Part shown: piece after piece, positions 25,347 to 35,325 of the stretch
How the letters are laid out: each line of letters begins with the position of its first letter
Position numbering within the stretch: the stretch's first letter is position 1
Assembly (NCBI RefSeq): GCF_001591645.1
Contig: NZ_BCVH01000011.1
Location: 62,001-126,000 of the forward strand
Reading direction: 5' to 3'
Length of the DNA: 64,000 nucleotides
From: Robertmurraya korlensis NBRC 107688
GTDB taxonomy: Bacteria > Bacillota > Bacilli > Bacillales > Cytobacillaceae
Made by a program: the position numbers and the translations under genes
Notes under the pieces: model-generated
Seen by the model: the letters and a program-made list of their open reading frames with translations, nothing else
Told to the model about the DNA's origin: nothing
The model's database searches: none

Positions 25347-26684
25347 ATGATGAATAGGTTTGAAAAGATTCTTTTAACAGTATTTTTTCTTGAAATATTT
25401 ATTGGTGGTGGGGGGAGGCTCATTGAATTTGGACCTCTATCCATTCGACAGGTTCTCTTTGTGTTATTGTTGGTTACTTTTTTGGTCCGTATAGTAAGAG
25501 AAAAAGCAATCTTTAATAAAGAGATAAATACGATGGTGAATTTTAATATGGTTTCAGTAGCTATTTATGCTCTCCTTACTTCTTTTGTAGTAAGCTCGGT
25601 CATTGGTTATTTGAATCATCACTCAATTTCTGTCATTGCTATGGACTTTTTTAGAGTATCTTTTTTCCTTTTATATTTTCCATTAGCCTATTATATATCG
25701 GATCAGAGGTTTTCAAAAAAAGATATAGTAAACATACTTAAATATGGGTCGCTTATTGTAGCTTTATTTACTATAGCTGTCACAATACTTGGAAAGACAA
25801 TCTTCTCCCAAAACTTTGGTGTGTACTATGAATTCATCAATAAATATACAAAAGGAGATTTATTCTTTAGACCTAGTAATAGTGTGTTTCATAAAAGTCA
25901 CTTTTTTGTATTGATTGGTTTAGTTATTTCATTAAATGCACTGCTATCTAAAAAGTACTCAAAACTAGATATATTAAATGTAATCTTTTGCGCTATATCA
26001 CTTATTTGGTCTGAAACAAGAGGATTCTTATTGGCCTTTATGGTTGCTATGATATTCATTATTTTCCTGGATATTAAAATGGTTACGGATCACATAAAAG
26101 GAGTATTGAATAAAATAAGAGCAATTCCTAAGAATAAAATGATTTTTAAGAAGATGATAATAACCTTACTATTAGTTGTTGCAGTGCCGTTTCTTTATAA
26201 CTATATGACTCTAGAACGGTTTGGTGTGGACACAAGTCAGCAAATACAACAACCCGAAGATGAAGAGATAGTTAATGAAGAAATAAATGATGTAAGTGTT
26301 AACGCTAGAATGGATTTCATACTAGACTCATTAAATATCCTGAAAAATCCTGTCAATTTAATTATAGGTACAGGCTATGGACAGGAAATTGCAGGTCGTG
26401 TAAATGGAATTGAAATGAGTTTCCTAGACATTTTGGTGGAACAAGGGTTAATTGGTCTATCTATATGGGGGATTCTATTTCTTCTGATATTCTTAAATTA
26501 CCATGTGTATTATAAAAGAAAGGGAGATATTACAACTGTAGATGTCTCATTGCTTGCTGCGTTTGTAGGTGCTTTGCTATTGACGAATATAAATCCTTTC
26601 ATTAATAATCCAATTGGAATAAGTTTCTTTTTAATATTATTAGTCTTTTCACTCAATAAAAAAAATTCAATGGGTAACCAATAA
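25347..26684 (+). CDS. O-antigen ligase/polymerase-like membrane protein (second Wzy)
   Basis: 445 aa from ATG 25347, six bases after GAGGAG; neighbouring TTG and ATG codons are also possible. About eleven transmembrane helices with a soluble loop (about 280-340) containing VNARMDFILDSLNIL and IIGTGYGQEIAG. SETRGFLLAFMVA matches the Wzy_C/O-antigen ligase motif. It is not close to the polymerase at 15875, so the locus has two different polymerases and may make two polymers. Confidence 0.8.
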   Translation: MMNRFEKILLTVFFLEIFIGGGGRLIEFGPLSIRQVLFVLLLVTFLVRIVREKAIFNKEINTMVNFNMVSVAIYALLTSFVVSSVIGYLNHHSISVIAMDFFRVSFFLLYFPLAYYISDQRFSKKDIVNILKYGSLIVALFTIAVTILGKTIFSQNFGVYYEFINKYTKGDLFFRPSNSVFHKSHFFVLIGLVISLNALLSKKYSKLDILNVIFCAISLIWSETRGFLLAFMVAMIFIIFLDIKMVTDHIKGVLNKIRAIPKNKMIFKKMIITLLLVVAVPFLYNYMTLERFGVDTSQQIQQPEDEEIVNEEINDVSVNARMDFILDSLNILKNPVNLIIGTGYGQEIAGRVNGIEMSFLDILVEQGLIGLSIWGILFLLIFLNYHVYYKRKGDITTVDVSLLAAFVGALLLTNINPFINNPIGISFFLILLVFSLNKKNSMGNQ

Positions 26685-26700
26685 CAAATGAGGTTCTGAA

Positions 26701-27537
26701 ATGAAAATTACATTAGTAGTTGTCTTATACAAAAAAACGCTAATGGAGAGCAAAACCATCAATACGCTACTTAACTCTTCATTTGGCAAGGCAGAACTAA
26801 AGGACAGTGTTCAAATAATTATTTACGACAACTCCCCTGAAAAACAATCTGTTGATAGTGAGGTTTTTACTGGGTTGGATGTTAGATATATTCATGACAA
26901 TCGAAATATGGGATTAGCAACAGCCTATAATTTAGCTCTAGAAAGTTCGATAACACATAAAAGTGAATGGCTTCTATTACTCGATCACGATACAGATATC
27001 ACTGAGGACTATGCAAATGAAATCCTAGGACTTGAAAAATTAGATGAGAGTGTCGTAGCTGTTGTCCCAAAAATTATTTCTAATGATGTAATGATTTCGC
27101 CTGTGTATAGCGAAACACTACGCCCTTTGCAAACGGATAGACCTGACGTTGGCTTGCAGGAAATACCTGTAATGGCGATAAACTCTGGGTCACTTATTAA
27201 AGTTGATTTCTTAAAGAAAATTGGAGGTTTTAATCTTCAATTTCCTCTAGATTATTTAGATCATTGGCTGTTTCATAAAGTATTTGATCAAGGCGGAAAG
27301 GTCTGGGTGTTACACTCAACTTTAACGCACGATCTATCAGTAATGGACTACAATCAAATCTCGCTGCCAAGGCATAAAAGTATTATAGACTCGGAAGTGT
27401 ACTTTTATAAAAACTTTAAGACGAGTATGTATAAAGACTACAAAGTAATTCTTGCCAAACGAGCTATCAAACATCTCTTAACAGTAAAAAATAAAAAAAT
27501 TGCCCTCTACTCGTTAAAAAAATTGTTGTCCATGTAG
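26701..27537 (+). CDS. Family 2 glycosyltransferase
   Basis: 278 aa. LVVVLYKKTL, IIYDNSPEKQ, DNRNMGLATAYNLAL and LLLDHDTDI define the GT-A fold, with DHD replacing DxD. AINSGSLIKVDFLKKIGGF and LDYLDHWLFH follow the WbbL-like scheme. GAGGT lies just upstream of ATG. Sits 16 nt after the polymerase and 13 nt before the next transferase, in one operon. Confidence 0.83.
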   Translation: MKITLVVVLYKKTLMESKTINTLLNSSFGKAELKDSVQIIIYDNSPEKQSVDSEVFTGLDVRYIHDNRNMGLATAYNLALESSITHKSEWLLLLDHDTDITEDYANEILGLEKLDESVVAVVPKIISNDVMISPVYSETLRPLQTDRPDVGLQEIPVMAINSGSLIKVDFLKKIGGFNLQFPLDYLDHWLFHKVFDQGGKVWVLHSTLTHDLSVMDYNQISLPRHKSIIDSEVYFYKNFKTSMYKDYKVILAKRAIKHLLTVKNKKIALYSLKKLLSM

Positions 27538-27550
27538 AAAGGATAATCGT

Positions 27551-28252
27551 ATGAAAATCTCTGTTTGTCTTGCTTCTTATAATGGTGAACAATTTATTGT
27601 TAGACAGCTGGACTCTGTTGTAAAACAATTAAAAAAAGATGATCAAATAGTGGTTGTAGATGATGGTTCGAATGATAATACAGTTCAACTATTAAAGGAA
27701 ACGTACGGGAATAGAATTGAGCTTTATATTAACGAAAAGAACCTCGGACCCATAAAAAGCTTCGAGAAAGCAATCTCACTGGCAAAAGGGGATATTATCT
27801 TTCTATGTGATCAAGATGATATATGGGAGGATAATAAGGTTCAGAAGGTACTTGAATGTGTGAGAGAGGAAGATGCTTCACTAGTTATTCATGATGCCTA
27901 TGTAGTTGACTCTGGACTTAAAGAGATTAATCCTTCTTGGAACGAGTACAACAACAACCATTCTAAAGGAATAGTCGCAAATATTATAAAAAACTCTGCT
28001 ACAGGTGCCTGCATGGCCTTTACAAGAGAATTAGTTCCTAGTATTCTTCCTTTTCCAAAAAGTATTGAAATGCATGACCAATGGATTGCTTTAGTATGTA
28101 TGAAGAGACAGAAAAAGCTCGTGTATTTAAAGGATAGGCTAATTAAATATGTTAGACATGGTAGCAATGTAACAGGTATGAAGAAGCGGACGCTTAATCA
28201 ACAGGTTAAAGGAAGGTTGGGTGTCATAAAGGCGATTATTACCTATAAATGA
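27551..28252 (+). CDS. Family 2 glycosyltransferase
   Basis: 233 aa. ISVCLASYNGEQFIVRQLDSV, VDDGSNDNT and FLCDQDDIW are rhamnosyl-type GT2 motifs shared with the genes at 19790 and 20858. EMHDQWIAL and YVRHGSNVTG close the domain. It is shorter than those relatives because it lacks the helical tail. Last gene before the dTDP-rhamnose genes. Confidence 0.85.
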   Translation: MKISVCLASYNGEQFIVRQLDSVVKQLKKDDQIVVVDDGSNDNTVQLLKETYGNRIELYINEKNLGPIKSFEKAISLAKGDIIFLCDQDDIWEDNKVQKVLECVREEDASLVIHDAYVVDSGLKEINPSWNEYNNNHSKGIVANIIKNSATGACMAFTRELVPSILPFPKSIEMHDQWIALVCMKRQKKLVYLKDRLIKYVRHGSNVTGMKKRTLNQQVKGRLGVIKAIITYK

Positions 28253-28268
28253 CATTATTGATTATAGT

Positions 28269-28298
28269 TGTAATTTGTTGATAGTTTTCATTATAATG
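28269..28298 (+). promoter_or_regulatory. Promoter of the dTDP-rhamnose operon
   Basis: TTGTAA (28269-28274), an 18 nt spacer and TATAAT (28293-28298) lie 64 nt before the rfbA start. The four rhamnose genes can therefore be expressed separately from the transferases. Confidence 0.55.
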
Positions 28299-28361
28299 GT
28301 TTAGGTGGTTAAATGTAGCTAATATATATTGTTTTTCGTATTTATAAAAGGAGTGTTGACA

Positions 28362-29234
28362 ATGAAAGGTATTATACTTGCGGGTGGTAGTGGGACAAGA
28401 CTATATCCATTAACGAAGGTTGTGTCAAAACAGTTATTACCTGTTTATGATAAACCAATGATTTACTATCCTCTTTCTATTCTTTTATTAGCTGGAATTA
28501 AGGATATATTAATTATATCTACTCCTCAAGATATCGGGAGATTCGAGCAAATTCTAGGTGATGGTTCTGACTACGGAGTAAATTTCCAATATGCTGTTCA
28601 ACCTGAGCCAGGTGGTCTTGCTCAAGCCTTTTTAATCGGTGAAGAATTTATCGGTGACGATAATGTGGCCTTAGTTTTAGGTGATAATATATTCTACGGT
28701 CATGGTTTAACAGACTTATTGGTTAAAGCATCTAAAAGAGAACAGGGAGCTACAGTTTTCGGTTATTATGTAAATGATCCTGAGCGCTTTGGTGTTGTAG
28801 AGTTTGACAATGATGGAAAGGCTGTATCTATTGAGGAAAAACCAGCTGAACCTAAATCAAATTATGCAGTAACTGGCTTGTACTTCTATGATAATAGAGT
28901 AGTTGAGATTGCAAAGAGTATTTCTCCATCTGAACGTGGTGAGTTAGAGATTACTGATATTAATAAAGTTTATCTTGAAATGGGTGAACTGAACGTTGAA
29001 TTATTAGGTAGAGGCTTTGCCTGGTTAGATACAGGTACACACGAATCATTATTAGAGGCTTCTCAGTTTATTGAAACGGTTGAAAAACGACAATCTTTAA
29101 AAATTGCTTGTCTAGAAGAAATTGCATATAGAATGGGTTATATTTCAAAGGAAAAATTACTTGAACTGGCTGAACCATTAAAGAAAAACCAATATGGACA
29201 ATATTTATTAAAAGTGGCTAAGCAAGGGAAATAA
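28362..29234 (+). CDS. rfbA: Glucose-1-phosphate thymidylyltransferase
   Basis: 290 aa from ATG 28362 behind AAAAGGAG. First step of dTDP-L-rhamnose synthesis: glucose-1-phosphate plus dTTP gives dTDP-glucose. [33 protein letters not shown] is the family N terminus with the nucleotide loop, LGDNIFYG carries the metal aspartate, and [11 protein letters not shown] is the C-terminal signature. The length is normal. Followed by rfbC, rfbB and rfbD at close spacing. Confidence 0.95.
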   Translation: MKGIILAGGSGTRLYPLTKVVSKQLLPVYDKPMIYYPLSILLLAGIKDILIISTPQDIGRFEQILGDGSDYGVNFQYAVQPEPGGLAQAFLIGEEFIGDDNVALVLGDNIFYGHGLTDLLVKASKREQGATVFGYYVNDPERFGVVEFDNDGKAVSIEEKPAEPKSNYAVTGLYFYDNRVVEIAKSISPSERGELEITDINKVYLEMGELNVELLGRGFAWLDTGTHESLLEASQFIETVEKRQSLKIACLEEIAYRMGYISKEKLLELAEPLKKNQYGQYLLKVAKQGK

Positions 29235-29251
29235 TAATTACGAGGTGCATA

Positions 29252-29812
29252 ATGAACGTAATCGATACAAAACTCTCTGGAGTGAAGATCCTAGAACCCA
29301 AAGTATTTGGTGATCACCGTGGGTATTTTATGGAAAGCTATAATAAAAGTCTATATGATGAGCTGGGATTGAAGTTTGATTTTATTCAAGACAACCAGTC
29401 ACTTTCTGCACCTGTTCATACACTACGTGGTTTGCATTTTCAATTAAATCCAAAGGCGCAAACAAAGCTTGTACGTTGTGTGACAGGAGCTATTTATGAC
29501 GTAGCTGTAGATATCCGTAAAGGTTCCCCTACATATGGTCAATGGGTAGGCGTAGTGCTTTCCGAGCATAATAAACGTCAACTGCTTGTACCGAAAGGCT
29601 TCGCACATGGATTCTGTACATTAGTACCAGATTCTACAGTTGCCTATAAGGTTGATGAGTATTATTCTCCAGAGCACGATGGTGGGATTGCATGGGATGA
29701 CCCAGCGCTTGCTATTGATTGGCCGACTACAAATCCAATCTTATCTGAAAAAGATACAAAACATCCAAGATTAGCTGAAGCAACAACTTTGAACTTTGTT
29801 TTTGAGGAATAG
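29252..29812 (+). CDS. rfbC: dTDP-4-dehydrorhamnose 3,5-epimerase
   Basis: 186 aa cupin-fold enzyme. DHRGYFMESY, QDNQSLS, LRGLHFQ (catalytic histidine), VDIRKGSPTYGQW and PKGFAHGFC are family signatures. It epimerises dTDP-4-keto-6-deoxyglucose at C3 and C5. GAGGTG site upstream, 17 nt after rfbA. Confidence 0.95.
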   Translation: MNVIDTKLSGVKILEPKVFGDHRGYFMESYNKSLYDELGLKFDFIQDNQSLSAPVHTLRGLHFQLNPKAQTKLVRCVTGAIYDVAVDIRKGSPTYGQWVGVVLSEHNKRQLLVPKGFAHGFCTLVPDSTVAYKVDEYYSPEHDGGIAWDDPALAIDWPTTNPILSEKDTKHPRLAEATTLNFVFEE

Positions 29813-29822
29813 GAGGAAGAAC

Positions 29823-30845
29823 ATGAAATTATTAGTAACTGGCGGTGCGGGCTTTATTGGAAGTAATTTTGTCCGTTACATGGTAAATAAGTATCCAGAA
29901 TATACAATTGTTAACCTTGATTTATTAACATATGCAGGGAACCTAGAGAACTTAAAGGACATTGAAAATGCTCCTAACTATAAGTTTGTTCGTGGAGATA
30001 TTGCAGATCGTGAATTTGTTGACGGTCTTTTTAAAGAAGAAAAGTTTGATTATGTGTTGAACTTTGCTGCAGAATCTCACGTGGACCGCAGTATTACAGA
30101 TCCAGGGATTTTCGTTCAAACGAATATTCAAGGGACTTTAGCTCTTTTAGATGCTGCGAAAACTTACAAAGTGACAAAGTATCTTCAAGTGTCTACAGAT
30201 GAAGTGTACGGTACGCTAGGGGAAACAGGGTACTTTACAGAGGAAACACCACTTGCGGCAAACAGCCCATACAGTGCAAGTAAAGCTGGAGCGGACATGC
30301 TTGTTCGTGCTTACAATGAAACATTTGGGTTACCTGTGAATATCACTCGTTGTTCAAATAACTATGGTCCATTCCACTTCCCTGAGAAGTTAATTCCTCT
30401 TATGATCATTAATGCTTTAAATGATAAAGAGCTGCCAATCTACGGAGATGGACTAAATATTCGTGACTGGCTACATGTAGAAGATCATTGCCAAGCGATT
30501 GACCTTGTTCTTCACAAAGGCCGTGACGGAGAAGTGTACAATGTTGGTGGTAACAATGAGCGTACAAATATCGAAATCGTTAAAACAATTCTTAAGCATT
30601 TAGGTAAGCCAGAATCATTAATGAAGTTTGTTAAGGATCGTCCTGGTCATGACCGTCGTTATGCGATTGATGCAACAAAGCTTCGTACGGAATTAGGTTG
30701 GTCTCCTAAATATAATTTTGATACAGGTATTGAACAAACGATTAAGTGGTACTTAGAAAACCAAGAGTGGTGGGAAAACATTATTTCTGGTGACTACCAA
30801 GACTACTTCAAAGCACAGTACTCTGACCGCCTAGAGGTTGAATAA
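29823..30845 (+). CDS. rfbB: dTDP-glucose 4,6-dehydratase
   Basis: 340 aa from ATG 29823 behind AGGAGG; an upstream in-frame extension overlaps rfbC and is not needed. MKLLVTGGAGFIGSNFVRY binds NAD, AAESHVDRSI and STDEVYG hold active-site residues, and YSASKAG gives YxxxK. It removes water from dTDP-glucose to form the 4-keto-6-deoxy sugar. Its stop codon overlaps the rfbD start. Confidence 0.95.
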   Translation: MKLLVTGGAGFIGSNFVRYMVNKYPEYTIVNLDLLTYAGNLENLKDIENAPNYKFVRGDIADREFVDGLFKEEKFDYVLNFAAESHVDRSITDPGIFVQTNIQGTLALLDAAKTYKVTKYLQVSTDEVYGTLGETGYFTEETPLAANSPYSASKAGADMLVRAYNETFGLPVNITRCSNNYGPFHFPEKLIPLMIINALNDKELPIYGDGLNIRDWLHVEDHCQAIDLVLHKGRDGEVYNVGGNNERTNIEIVKTILKHLGKPESLMKFVKDRPGHDRRYAIDATKLRTELGWSPKYNFDTGIEQTIKWYLENQEWWENIISGDYQDYFKAQYSDRLEVE

Positions 30846-31687
30846 TGTTAGTATTAGTCACTGGTATAAATGGACAACTTGGTTATGATGTTGTAAAGGA
30901 GCTTACAGCTAAAGGGCATGAAGCTGTGGGTGTTGATCGTGCTCAACTAGATATAACAGATGAAGCAGCTGTGTCTGCTTTTGTCCAAAATCTAGAGCCA
31001 CAAGCCATTATCCATTGTGCTGCTTATACTAATGTTGATGCTGCAGAAACAGACCAAGAGGGTGCCTATAAGGTAAATGCCCTAGGTACAAAATACCTTG
31101 CAGAAGCAGCTAAGCATGTGGATGCAAAAATGGTGTATGTAAGCACGGATTATGTATTTGACGGTAATGGAACAGAGCCGTATGAAGTTGATCATCCAAC
31201 GAGCCCGCTGGGCGTTTATGGGGAAACAAAGCTAGCTGGAGAGAAAATCCTACAAGATACATTGGACAAGTGCTTTATCGTAAGAACTGCATGGGTATAT
31301 GGAATTAATGGTAATAACTTTGTCAAAACCATGCTAAAGCTAGCGCAGGATCGTAGCGAATTAGGTGTAGTATACGATCAAGTTGGTTCTCCTACTTATA
31401 CGGTCGATTTAGCTGGATTTTTGGTAGAGTTAGTAGACTCAGATAAGTTTGGAATATATCATGCTTCAAATGAAGGTGTATGCTCTTGGCATGAATTTGC
31501 GGTAGAGATTTTTAACCAAGCTGGATTGGATATAAAGGTTAATGCTTTAACGTCAGAAGAGTTTCCACGTCCTGCAGCAAGACCGAAATATTCAGTTTTA
31601 AGTAAAAAGAAAATAGTCAATCAAGGCTTCACTCCTATGCGTGATTGGAAGGAAGCTCTTAAGGATTACCTTAAAGAATTGTCATAA
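30845..31687 (+). CDS. rfbD: dTDP-4-dehydrorhamnose reductase
   Basis: 280 aa. VLVTGINGQLGYDV is the dinucleotide loop; INCAAYT-like HCAAYTNVDAAE, YVSTDYVFDG and YGETKLAGE are RfbD signatures, including the YxxxK pair. It reduces the 4-keto group to give dTDP-L-rhamnose, the probable donor for the rhamnosyl-type transferases upstream. It starts at ATG within the TAATG junction with rfbB, so the two are translationally coupled. Confidence 0.95.
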   Translation: MLVLVTGINGQLGYDVVKELTAKGHEAVGVDRAQLDITDEAAVSAFVQNLEPQAIIHCAAYTNVDAAETDQEGAYKVNALGTKYLAEAAKHVDAKMVYVSTDYVFDGNGTEPYEVDHPTSPLGVYGETKLAGEKILQDTLDKCFIVRTAWVYGINGNNFVKTMLKLAQDRSELGVVYDQVGSPTYTVDLAGFLVELVDSDKFGIYHASNEGVCSWHEFAVEIFNQAGLDIKVNALTSEEFPRPAARPKYSVLSKKKIVNQGFTPMRDWKEALKDYLKELS

Positions 31688-31692
31688 AAACA

Positions 31693-31730
31693 AGCCTGTA
31701 GAGTATATTTGTCTCTGCAGGCTATTTTGA
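31693..31730 (+). terminator. Terminator of the rhamnose operon
   Basis: AGCCTGTAGAG (31693-31703) pairs with CTCTGCAGGCT (31713-31723) with one mismatch; the T tract after it is short. Confidence 0.6.
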
Positions 31731-31847
31731 TTATCTGAAAAGTAGAACTTTTATGTATGGAGAAACTTTTTTTATAATTGAACGTCAAATTAATTGTATT
31801 AAATATATTACGGTTTTATTAAAAATAAAAAGGGTAATAAAATATTA

Positions 31848-31877
31848 TTCCAATTCGATTGGGCTGTATGATATAAT
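31848..31877 (+). promoter_or_regulatory. Promoter of tagO
   Basis: TTCCAA (31848-31853), an 18 nt spacer and TATAAT (31872-31877). It leaves a leader of about 110 nt with an A-rich region and a run of T residues but no structure that I recognise. The rest of the 300-nt gap after rfbD holds nothing else supportable. Confidence 0.5.
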
Positions 31878-31989
31878 TCACAAGGAATTATTATTTCCAC
31901 AATTTACTCTGAATATTAGACAATAAAGAAAAAAAATCTACATTTTTTTTCACTAAATAGATAATGATAAAAATATGGAGGGGCATACT

Positions 31990-33084
31990 GTGTATTTGAC
32001 TCTAATCATATGTTTCTTAGCAGCAATACTTTTCACGCCGGTTGTCAAAAAGCTTGCCTTTTTAATTGGTGCAACAGATCAACCTAATCAAAGAAAAGTT
32101 CATCAAAAAATCATGCCTCGCCTAGGTGGTTTGGCAATTTATATTAGTTTTCTCATTGGGGTATTTATTCTTGACCCTAGTGATTTCTACCTCATCTCAG
32201 TCTTAAATCTAGATGGAAGTATTCATCTACCTATTCTACTTGGAAGTTTGATTATCATTTTGACTGGTGCTTTTGATGATGTGAAGGAAATTTCACCAAG
32301 AGTAAAGCTTTTAGGTCAAATTGCAGCAGCATTGGTAGTAGTAGTGGTAGGTGATTTACGGGTCGATTTTATTAACTTACCATTTGGTGGACAGTTAGAC
32401 TTTGGATATCTTAGCATTCCTATTACAATGGCTTGGATCATAGGGATTACTAACGCCATTAATTTGATTGATGGATTAGATGGACTTGCAGCTGGAGTTT
32501 CAACTATAGCTTTATTCACTATTGCTGGGATGGCTTATTTTATGGGAAATCCATATGTTATGGTAATGGCTCTAATCTTAGCAGTATCAACACTTGGGTT
32601 CTTGCTGTATAATTTTCATCCAGCAAAAATCTTCATGGGAGATACAGGAGCTCTATTCTTAGGGTTTATGATCTCAGTTCTATCTCTACTAGGATTCAAA
32701 GGAGTTACATTCGTCTCCTTAATCATCCCTGTCATAATCCTAGGAGTACCAATTTCGGACACGCTCTTTGCAATAGTTAGACGTTTAGTCAACAAGCAGC
32801 CATTGTCTGCACCAGATAAGTCTCATCTACACCATTGTCTGTTGAAGCTTGGTTATACCCATAGACAAACTGTATTGCTTATTTATGCAATGAGCGCAGT
32901 ATTCGGGTTAGCAGCCTTTATCTTTTCACAGGCAACGCTCTGGGGATCGACTGTTATTCTGTTAGCGATTCTCGTTGCAATAGAGTTATTTGTAGAGAAG
33001 ATTGGTCTAGTGGGAGAAGGATATCGTCCTCTCTTGAATTTCTTAAATGGACTTAGACCACTAAATGAAAAGAATAAAGCATAA
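31990..33084 (+). CDS. tagO: Undecaprenyl-phosphate GlcNAc-1-phosphate transferase
   Basis: 364 aa from GTG 31990, six bases after GGAGGGG. A polytopic membrane enzyme with about eleven helices. The MraY/WecA family motifs are present: RKVHQKIMPRLGG, TGAFDDVKEISP (the DD pair), NAINLIDGLDGLA, NFHPAKIFMGDTGA and DKSHLHHCLLKLG. It primes wall teichoic acid and teichuronic acid synthesis by loading GlcNAc-1-P on the lipid carrier. The position next to yvyE and degSU matches Bacillus. Confidence 0.93.
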   Translation: MYLTLIICFLAAILFTPVVKKLAFLIGATDQPNQRKVHQKIMPRLGGLAIYISFLIGVFILDPSDFYLISVLNLDGSIHLPILLGSLIIILTGAFDDVKEISPRVKLLGQIAAALVVVVVGDLRVDFINLPFGGQLDFGYLSIPITMAWIIGITNAINLIDGLDGLAAGVSTIALFTIAGMAYFMGNPYVMVMALILAVSTLGFLLYNFHPAKIFMGDTGALFLGFMISVLSLLGFKGVTFVSLIIPVIILGVPISDTLFAIVRRLVNKQPLSAPDKSHLHHCLLKLGYTHRQTVLLIYAMSAVFGLAAFIFSQATLWGSTVILLAILVAIELFVEKIGLVGEGYRPLLNFLNGLRPLNEKNKA

Positions 33085-33087
33085 ATA

Positions 33088-33122
33088 AATGACCTCAGGT
33101 GACTTTTCCTGAGGTCATTCTA
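33088..33122. terminator. Bidirectional terminator between tagO and yvyE
   Basis: AATGACCTCAGG (33088-33099) pairs perfectly with CCTGAGGTCATT (33108-33119) around an eight-base loop. Confidence 0.85.
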
Positions 33123-33125
33123 ATT

Positions 33126-33758
33126 TTAAACAAGTGTCTCTTGATAAAGTGTTTCCCCTGTAGAAATTTTACCCTGTCCATTTGTCATTTCTACCATCCA
33201 GTCGGAGAATATCTCTACCTGTCCTTCTTCCACAAATACTTCAAACTCTACCGCGTCAAGATAGTGTATTTCTTGTATCTCATAAACAGAAGCTCGAAGT
33301 TCGTTTTCAAGTTTCCCTAGCCAAGTATAATCAACTTTTACGTGAACAACTTTCATCAGTTTTCGTTCAACAATCCCTGTGGCATTTAAGCCCTCTGACG
33401 TCGATTTGCCGTATGCCCGGATGAGACCGCCTGCGCCTAGTTTTATCCCACCAAAATAACGTGTTATAACGACTACTGTATCTTTCAGCTTTCTTTTCTT
33501 TAATACCTCGAGAATAGGAACACCAGCTGTTCCACTTGGTTCGCCATCATCATTTGCCTTTTGGATCAAATCATGTTCACCAATTAAGTAAGCTGAACAG
33601 TTATGTGTTGCATTCCAATGTTTCTTTTTTATGCTCTGAATGAATTCTAGCGCTTCTTCCTCAGTTTCAGCACGGGATATATGAGCGATAAATCGAGATT
33701 TATCTATTACAATTTCATGTTCGCCATAGCCTTTTACAGTTAAATATGAGGGGAGCAT
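33126..33758 (-). CDS. yvyE: YigZ/IMPACT family protein
   Basis: 210 aa, the usual length of YvyE. The N-terminal UPF0029/IMPACT domain has KSRFIAHISR, HNCSAYLIG, DDGEPSGTAG and RYFGGIKLGAGGLIRAYGKS; a small ferredoxin-like C-terminal domain follows. Bacterial members may bind nucleic acid or affect translation, and the biochemical role is unsettled. Opposite in direction to tagO and divergent from degS, as in Bacillus. Confidence 0.92.
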   Translation of the reverse strand: MLPSYLTVKGYGEHEIVIDKSRFIAHISRAETEEEALEFIQSIKKKHWNATHNCSAYLIGEHDLIQKANDDGEPSGTAGVPILEVLKKRKLKDTVVVITRYFGGIKLGAGGLIRAYGKSTSEGLNATGIVERKLMKVVHVKVDYTWLGKLENELRASVYEIQEIHYLDAVEFEVFVEEGQVEIFSDWMVEMTNGQGKISTGETLYQETLV

Positions 33759-34151
33759 TGGATGAGCTCCTTTCTATGTAAATATTTTCTATGAATAATC
33801 TCTTAGTAATAGTATAAAGCTTCTCGACAACTTTCATCAAACTTCAAACTGATTGTAAACAAACTTTAATCTATGTAATTTTTTCACATGGTATAATGAT
33901 GAAGTGTATTAAATTTAGAGCGTCTGCTATTTTAGCATAATTTATTCAGGGCTCTAATAATTAAATAGTAATGGTTTTTCAAATTGTTATATAGGCTAAA
34001 TTACGCGATTAGTCGAATAAATATCGTTCTTTCTAACGATTTTCTTATGTTTCGACAGTTTTTTCACCACCAAGAGATAGTATATTTTTCTAAATCGAGC
34101 TAAAATAATATCATAGCCGAAAGGGAAAATAGGACCCTTGGAGGAATTATT
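33759..34151. promoter_or_regulatory. yvyE-degS divergent intergenic region with degS promoter
   Basis: The 393-nt gap has an extended -10 TGGTATAAT at 33889-33897 reading toward degS, leaving a leader of about 250 nt. A Spo0A-like box on the minus strand (TTTCGACA near 34052) and several AT-rich inverted stretches are present. No ORF or known riboswitch was seen. Confidence 0.45.
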
Positions 34152-35294
34152 ATGATAAAGAAAAAATTTGATATAAAGACGCTTGATTTTATCCTCGAGA
34201 AAATGATAGAGACGGTAGGGACGAGTAAGGATGAGATTTTCCGTATCGGTGAGCAGTGCCGGAAGGATTACGAATCGCTAGCTGATGAGTTAAAAGATGT
34301 GAAGCGAATGGTCATCGAAGTGATTGAGGATGGAGATAAGCTTGAAACTCAATCACGGTTTGCTCGGAAACGATTATCGGAAGTAAGCATGCATTTCAAG
34401 GACTATACGGAGGCAGAGGTTCGCGATGCTTACGAGAAAGCTCACCAGCTCCAAATGGAGTTGACGGTGAAACGTCAAACGGAAAAGCAGCTCCGTGATC
34501 GTCGCGATGATATTGAACGGCGATTACATGGTCTAACGGAAACGATTGACCGTGCCGAGCATCTTGTCTCTCAAATTTCTGTCGTAATGAACTATCTGAT
34601 GAGTGATCTCAAGCAAGTGGGTGAAGTATTAGAGGATGCGAAGCAAAAGCAGGAATTTGGCTTGCGTATTATAGAGGCACAGGAAGAAGAAAGAAAACGA
34701 TTGTCTCGAGAGATACATGATGGACCTGCTCAAATGATGGCGAACGTGATGATGCGTTCAGATCTTATTGAACGAGTTTTTCGTGAGCATGGGGAACAAG
34801 CGGGTATGAGTGAGATTAAGAATTTGAAAAAGATGGTCCGAAATGCATTGTATGAAGTACGTAGAATTATCTATGACCTTCGTCCAATGGCGCTTGATGA
34901 CCTGGGCTTAGTGCCTACCCTCAAAAAATACCTGCAAACGATCGAAGAGTATCATAGTGACATGAAAATTGAATTTGTCAATATGGGCACTGATAAGAGG
35001 CTACCAGCCAAGTTTGAGGTTGCGTTATTTCGACTTATACAGGAATCTGTACAAAATGCCATCAAGCATGCTGCTGCGCATGAAATTAAAGTGAAATTAG
35101 AAATATCTAGAAATAGTATATCTGTAGTAGTAAGAGATGACGGCAAAGGCTTTGATATAAATGTTGACAAGCCGGAGTCGTTTGGAATATTAGGAATGAA
35201 AGAGAGAGTGGAGCTTTTACAAGGGCAGCTATCCATCGACTCTAATATCGGTCGAGGGACAATTGTTATTATACAGGTTCCGTTAGAGAGTTAA
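34152..35294 (+). CDS. degS: Sensor histidine kinase DegS
   Basis: 380 aa cytoplasmic kinase. Residues 1-175 form the sensor region with long coiled-coil helices rich in E, K and R. The HisKA_3 segment [19 protein letters not shown] carries H189, the expected phosphorylation site. The HATPase domain has [20 protein letters not shown] and [13 protein letters not shown]. It phosphorylates DegU to control exoenzymes, competence, motility and polymer production. No membrane helix, as known for DegS. degU follows after 31 nt. Confidence 0.96.
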   Translation: MIKKKFDIKTLDFILEKMIETVGTSKDEIFRIGEQCRKDYESLADELKDVKRMVIEVIEDGDKLETQSRFARKRLSEVSMHFKDYTEAEVRDAYEKAHQLQMELTVKRQTEKQLRDRRDDIERRLHGLTETIDRAEHLVSQISVVMNYLMSDLKQVGEVLEDAKQKQEFGLRIIEAQEEERKRLSREIHDGPAQMMANVMMRSDLIERVFREHGEQAGMSEIKNLKKMVRNALYEVRRIIYDLRPMALDDLGLVPTLKKYLQTIEEYHSDMKIEFVNMGTDKRLPAKFEVALFRLIQESVQNAIKHAAAHEIKVKLEISRNSISVVVRDDGKGFDINVDKPESFGILGMKERVELLQGQLSIDSNIGRGTIVIIQVPLES

Positions 35295-35325
35295 TTTATT
35301 GAATAGGCTTAGGGAGGCTGAGAGA

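Noticed and set aside
33099-33424. Plus-strand ORFs opposite yvyE
   Set aside because: They overlap the well-supported YvyE coding frame and have no ribosome site or family match.
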